From an uncultured Mobiluncus sp. (lineage in GTDB: Bacteria > Actinomycetota > Actinomycetes > Actinomycetales > Actinomycetaceae), in assembly GCF_902488535.1 (NCBI RefSeq), contig NZ_CABTWO010000007.1, forward strand, positions 1 through 64,000: 64,000 nt of DNA. Direction: 5' to 3'. Positions 60,523 through 64,000 of this stretch are shown in pieces. The first letter of the stretch is position 1; each line of letters begins with the position of its first letter. The position numbers and the translations under genes were made by a program. A model generated the notes under the pieces. The model searched no databases. It saw only the letters and a list, made by a program, of their open reading frames with translations, and was not told the origin of the DNA.

Positions 60523-61571
60523 CGAGCATCGATTTGGCCTTGATTCCAGGGGATGGCATCGGTCACGAGGTCGTTCCCGAGGCCGTGAAGGTCCTCAAAA
60601 AGGTCCTGGAGGGTGCGGACGTTGGTTTGAAAACCACCCTCTATGATTTGGGGGCGGCTCGTTACCATCGTGATGGGGTGGTTTTGGATGATGCCACGGA
60701 ACAAGCCCTGCGTGGCCATGATGCGATTTTGCTGGGGGCGGTAGGAGATCCTTCCGTGCAGTCCGGGGTGCTGGAACGCGGGCTGCTATTGAAGCTGCGT
60801 TTCGATTTCGACCACTACGTGAATCTGCGCCCTTCCAAGTATTATCCGGGGGTGCCGACCCCGTTGGCGAATCCCGGCAACATTGATTTTGTGGTGGTGC
60901 GCGAAGGCACGGAAGGCCTGTACTGCGGTAACGGTGGGGTGTTGCGTCGAGGCACACCACAAGAGATTGCCACCGAAGTGTCCGTGAACACGCGTCTCGG
61001 CGTGGAGCGGGTCGTGCGTTACGCTTTTGCGCAGGCTCAGGCGCGCCGCCGGCATCTGACTTACGTGCACAAGCACAATGTGCTGGTCAATGCCGGACAC
61101 TTGTGGCGTCGCTGTGTGGAGGAAGTCGCGGCAGAATTTCCGGAAGTGGAAGTCGATTACCTGCACGTTGATGCGGCCACGATTTTCCTGGTCACGAACC
61201 CGGCCCGGTTTGACGTGATTGTGACCGATAACCTGTTCGGCGACATCTTGACTGACGAAGCTGGGGCAATCACCGGCGGCATCGGCTTGGCGGCATCGGG
61301 AAACATCAACCCGGAAAAAACCTTCCCGTCCATGTTTGAACCCGTTCACGGCTCCGCCCCGGATATCGCTGGCCAGGGCAAAGCCGACCCGACCGCCACT
61401 ATTGCGAGTCTGGTGCTGATGCTCAACCACCTGGAATATCCCCAGTTGGCGGCGAACATCCAACGCGCTATTGATGCGGATATGGCCGACCGCGCCGCCG
61501 CGTCTACGGCCGGGACGCCCCTGGTGCGCACCACCAGTGAAATCGGCGACGCGATAGCCGCCGCTCTCTAG
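60519..61571 (+). CDS. leuB: 3-isopropylmalate dehydrogenase
   Basis: 350 aa. Oxidative decarboxylation in leucine synthesis. Start ALIPGDGIGHEVVPEA; substrate Arg residues in LLLKLRFDFDHYVNLRPSK; metal Asp in VTDNLFGDILTDEAGAITG; and the NAD block FEPVHGSAPDIAGQGKADPTA. The sequence is of the actinobacterial LeuB type. The start overlaps the EamA stop. leuA and leuCD are not in the window. Confidence 0.94.
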   Translation: MTSIDLALIPGDGIGHEVVPEAVKVLKKVLEGADVGLKTTLYDLGAARYHRDGVVLDDATEQALRGHDAILLGAVGDPSVQSGVLERGLLLKLRFDFDHYVNLRPSKYYPGVPTPLANPGNIDFVVVREGTEGLYCGNGGVLRRGTPQEIATEVSVNTRLGVERVVRYAFAQAQARRRHLTYVHKHNVLVNAGHLWRRCVEEVAAEFPEVEVDYLHVDAATIFLVTNPARFDVIVTDNLFGDILTDEAGAITGGIGLAASGNINPEKTFPSMFEPVHGSAPDIAGQGKADPTATIASLVLMLNHLEYPQLAANIQRAIDADMADRAAASTAGTPLVRTTSEIGDAIAAAL

Positions 61572-61668
61572 GGCTGGTGACCACGAATCCCCGAAAACCC
61601 TAAAATCCCGGGCACAGCGTGCCTCGAACCACTCTTACCTATCAACAACCCAATGAAAGAAGAACAAC

Positions 61669-62796
61669 ATGAGTAACCTCGAAGAACTCGCGAAACAGCC
61701 GCTGCCTAACGCCAATGAACTGGCGGGGCGATTCCCGCACCAGCCTCATGACCATAGGGCCGACGAAGCCACCTACCGGGAAGTAATGCAAAAACTCGCT
61801 TTCGGTCAATCCTTTAGCGATTACATGGCACACGCCCTGTGGACCAAGGACGGCGGCTGGCAGGAAAAGGATTTGCGTCCCTATGGGCCACTGCCGGTGT
61901 ATCCGGGAACCTCGGTACTGCATTACGGTCAGGAGGTTTTTGAAGGGTTGAAGGCGTACCGCCGGGCCGACAACACGATTTGGCTGTTCCGTCCTGCTTT
62001 CAACGCAAACCGGTTCAATCAGTCCGCGCGCCGCATGGCGCTACCGGAAATCCCGGTAGAGGACTTCGTGGGGTCTTGTGTGGATTTGGTGCGTGCCGAT
62101 GCCCGCTGGGTACCCGTCAAAGACGGCGCCACCCTGTATCTGCGCCCCTTTATGTATGCCTCGGAGTCTTTCCTGGGGGTGCATCCGGCTCACGAGGTGA
62201 CCTACCTCAACATCGGTTCGCCGTCCGGGCCCTACTTCGACAACGGTTTTTCGCCCGTTTCGATTTATGTGTCTGAGGATTACCACCGCGCCGGACCGGG
62301 CGGTACCGGTGAAGCCAAGACTTCCGGTAACTACGCGGCGTCTTTGCAGCCCCAAGAGATTGCGGCGGAAAAGGGTTACGCGCAGGTGTGCTTCCTGGAT
62401 GGGGAAACGAATACCTATATCGACGAGCTGGGCGGCATGAATGTCTTTGTGGTGTACCGCGACGGTAAAGTGGCGACCCCGCAGCTCACCGGGTGCATCT
62501 TGGAGGGCGGCACCCGCGGTGCGATTATTCAGGTTCTGGCTGATGAAGGTATTACCGTCAGCGAGGAACGCATCGCCCTGCACCAGCTGTTGGACGACAT
62601 TCGCTCCGGCAAGGTCGCCGAGTTCCTGGCTTGTGGGACGGCCGCGGTCGTGACCCCGATTGGCAAACTCGGCGGGAAAGACTTTGAGCTGGAGGTTCCC
62701 ACCGGCCCGATGACCAAGCACATCCACGACGTCATCACCGGCATTCAGTGGGGACGCCGCGAGGATCCCCACGGCTGGTGCTACCGGGTGCTGTAG
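61669..62796 (+). CDS. ilvE: Branched-chain amino-acid aminotransferase
   Basis: 375 aa, fold-type IV PLP enzyme. Motifs are GQEVFEGLKAYRRADNTIWLFRP and, with the Schiff-base Lys, GTGEAKTSGNYAASLQPQ near 218, then GGTRGAIIQVLADEG. It transfers amino groups to the 2-oxo acids of Val, Leu and Ile, completing the group. A 97-bp gap separates it from leuB. Confidence 0.96.
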   Translation: MSNLEELAKQPLPNANELAGRFPHQPHDHRADEATYREVMQKLAFGQSFSDYMAHALWTKDGGWQEKDLRPYGPLPVYPGTSVLHYGQEVFEGLKAYRRADNTIWLFRPAFNANRFNQSARRMALPEIPVEDFVGSCVDLVRADARWVPVKDGATLYLRPFMYASESFLGVHPAHEVTYLNIGSPSGPYFDNGFSPVSIYVSEDYHRAGPGGTGEAKTSGNYAASLQPQEIAAEKGYAQVCFLDGETNTYIDELGGMNVFVVYRDGKVATPQLTGCILEGGTRGAIIQVLADEGITVSEERIALHQLLDDIRSGKVAEFLACGTAAVVTPIGKLGGKDFELEVPTGPMTKHIHDVITGIQWGRREDPHGWCYRVL

Positions 62797-62810
62797 TCTG
62801 AACGGTTAAT

Positions 62811-63620
62811 ATGGACGATACCTTAGAGGTCGCATTTATTTCGCATTCTGGCTCCAGCCAGGGGAATATCCTGTCCGATTCCGAGAGACAGGAATTTGTC
62901 GGGCTATTTGCTGGCTGGAGTGAAGAATGCTTGGATTTCGAAGAGAACCGGTGCGCTCCTTGGTATTACCATCCGGAGGAACCTTGGTCACGAGACATTC
63001 CTAACTTGCTTTCGTGGGTTTACCTAACTTTCCCGGAATCGCAAAAGCCTCCGTTCGCGCTGCTGTTCGCGGCGATGTCGCATTGTGTGCGGTTGGTGAA
63101 GCCTGCCACCGTCGATGGAGTATTCATAAGAGTTGGTTCGTTTGAGTTTCCCCTCGGCAAGCAAACCGTGTCCTATGGACAATCATCGGTTGAGACGAGT
63201 TCAGCTATGTCTCGGCTGCAGCGGTTCGTCGGTGCGGTTATGCCGCAGGTGATTTTTCCAGATGTCAGGGGAGAATCGTATCTCGAAATCATCGCAGAGA
63301 ACTTCCGCAAGCCGCAACAAGCGACGGTAACCATCGAATATGCCGACCAAAATGTTGAACCGTTTTGGGATATATTTTCCGAACTTGTCCAACACCAGGA
63401 AAAGCACATAATTTATTGTTCCGAAACCGCCTCGTGCAATCAGGCGGCGTCGAGCACGCCACGTCAGGCCAGCCCGAATTCGAGACAATCTGATTCACGA
63501 CAGGTCAAAGTGGACGTTTGGGATCCCATAGTAATCGGCAGACTAACGCGGATTATTTTCCAAGCCCTGCACTTAGCTAACATCTCGTATCCTCTAGCCA
63601 TAACTATTGAAAAATGCTAG
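62811..63620 (+). CDS. Conserved-looking protein of unknown function (269 aa)
   Basis: No signal peptide or membrane segments. The sequence is rich in Trp, Phe and acidic residues (EECLDFEENRCAPWYYHPEEPW), with a polar low-complexity stretch near 205-230 (SSTPRQASPNSRQSDSR). It starts 14 nt after ilvE on the same strand, with no strong ribosome site. I recognise no family. It may be a recent addition, since composition is AT-richer than ilvE. A hairpin at 63675-63700 follows. Confidence 0.6.
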   Translation: MDDTLEVAFISHSGSSQGNILSDSERQEFVGLFAGWSEECLDFEENRCAPWYYHPEEPWSRDIPNLLSWVYLTFPESQKPPFALLFAAMSHCVRLVKPATVDGVFIRVGSFEFPLGKQTVSYGQSSVETSSAMSRLQRFVGAVMPQVIFPDVRGESYLEIIAENFRKPQQATVTIEYADQNVEPFWDIFSELVQHQEKHIIYCSETASCNQAASSTPRQASPNSRQSDSRQVKVDVWDPIVIGRLTRIIFQALHLANISYPLAITIEKC

Positions 63621-63674
63621 CCTCCTAGGCCGCAAATAATGTTTTCGAGCCCGCGTCTCTGGCAACGAAGTGTC

Positions 63675-63700
63675 TCCAGATAGAACGACGTCTATCTGGA
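63675..63700. terminator. Hairpin between convergent genes
   Basis: A perfect 10-bp stem (TCCAGATAGA/TCTATCTGGA) with a 6-nt loop, located between the unknown gene and the DUF4870 gene, which converge. There is no strong T-run on either side. Confidence 0.55.
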
Positions 63701-63717
63701 AACCGCAATATCAGTAA

Positions 63718-64000
63718 TTAATTCAGAATCGGCAGCTGGAAGGGGTAGACGTAGACCTGCTGGTTAGAGGCGGCGATGGCACCGCGGATGCTGTGCCACA
63801 AGGTCAGAGCGAACACCGCCAGCCACAGAACCAGAGCCACAGGGATTAACAGGATAGTAAAGAAAGCAATCCACCCGGCGATACCAGCAATCCACATGGC
63901 GACGTTAAAGTTAAACGCTCCAGCCGCAGCGACGCGCACTGCCGGGGAACTGTCCTTTTTCACCAACCAGACGATGAGCGGTCCCAAGAATGACAGCCAG
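63718..64000 (-). CDS. DUF4870 family membrane protein (partial at window edge)
   Basis: The visible C-terminal part of about 94 residues has GPLIVWLVKKDSSPAVRVAAAGAFNFN, then two hydrophobic segments and a PFQLPILN end. This is the DUF4870 pattern, usually with about four helices. The reading frame stays open through the right edge, so the N-terminus is outside. The TTG at 63987 is unlikely to be the true start. Confidence 0.8.
   Translation of the reverse strand, partial: WLSFLGPLIVWLVKKDSSPAVRVAAAGAFNFNVAMWIAGIAGWIAFFTILLIPVALVLWLAVFALTLWHSIRGAIAASNQQVYVYPFQLPILN

Noticed and set aside
1..64000. tRNA, rRNA, CRISPR arrays and complete insertion sequences
   Set aside because: No cloverleaf-like segments, rRNA-like stretches, regular spaced repeats or transposase genes were found while reading the gaps. 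A covariance-model scan would settle small RNAs.

Overview
The window reads as chromosomal DNA of a moderately high-GC actinobacterium. Actinomycetaceae is likely, and Mobiluncus is my best guess. The guess rests on gene content: a membrane nitrate reductase, methyl-accepting chemotaxis in a motile lineage, DtxR-like iron boxes, and tatABC inside a molybdenum cofactor cluster. It is inference, not a database match. I see no rRNA, tRNA, CRISPR array, complete insertion sequence or prophage.

Layout. 1-3700: a small membrane protein, clpX, an orphan lipoprotein and a chorismate mutase. 3700-14600: a large iron-acquisition locus in two transcription units, each preceded by a related palindromic iron box. 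The first unit is a DUF4418 membrane protein with a MacB/LolD-like ABC pair. The second is an FTR1 permease, a P19-type lipoprotein, a DUF2318 Fe-S membrane protein, two FtsX-like permeases, an ATPase, an FMN-binding lipoprotein and ApbE. 14700-24300: mobA, a divergent MoaB/MogA-like protein, narK and narGHJI. 24300-27560: a decayed MmeI-like restriction-modification gene split by an AT-richer insert with a secreted trypsin-like protease and a small coupled membrane protein. 27500-33100 (minus): fadD-like acyl-CoA ligase, valS, proC. 33200-38500: an SDR, a curious 48-codon ORF repeating the start of the next gene, an FAD oxidoreductase, a YbjN-domain protein, and a DNA methyltransferase coupled to a membrane-anchored HNH nuclease. 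38580-42220 (minus): DUF6457 protein, Mop-like regulator and modABC. 42400-48960: moaA, moaD, a moaE-moeB fusion, moeA, tatB-tatA-tatC (opposite strand), moaC and mogA. 49070-52630: two tandem amino-acid-type binding lipoproteins and a chemoreceptor. 52650-55780 (minus): an AspT/YidE-type transporter and a ThrE-type exporter. 56050-62800: ilvB, ilvN, ilvC, an EamA exporter, leuB and ilvE. The end holds an unknown protein and the partial end of a DUF4870 protein.

How it works together. Molybdate uptake (ModABC), cofactor assembly (MoaA, MoaC, MoaD, MoaE-MoeB, MogA, MoeA, MobA) and nitrate transport and reduction (NarK, NarGHI with chaperone NarJ) make a nearly self-contained nitrate-respiration island. 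The iron locus could feed its iron-sulfur and haem needs. The most unusual features are the iron locus with an extracytoplasmic flavin module, the interrupted restriction-modification gene with its protease insert, the methyltransferase-nuclease pair and the duplicated gene start at 34067.
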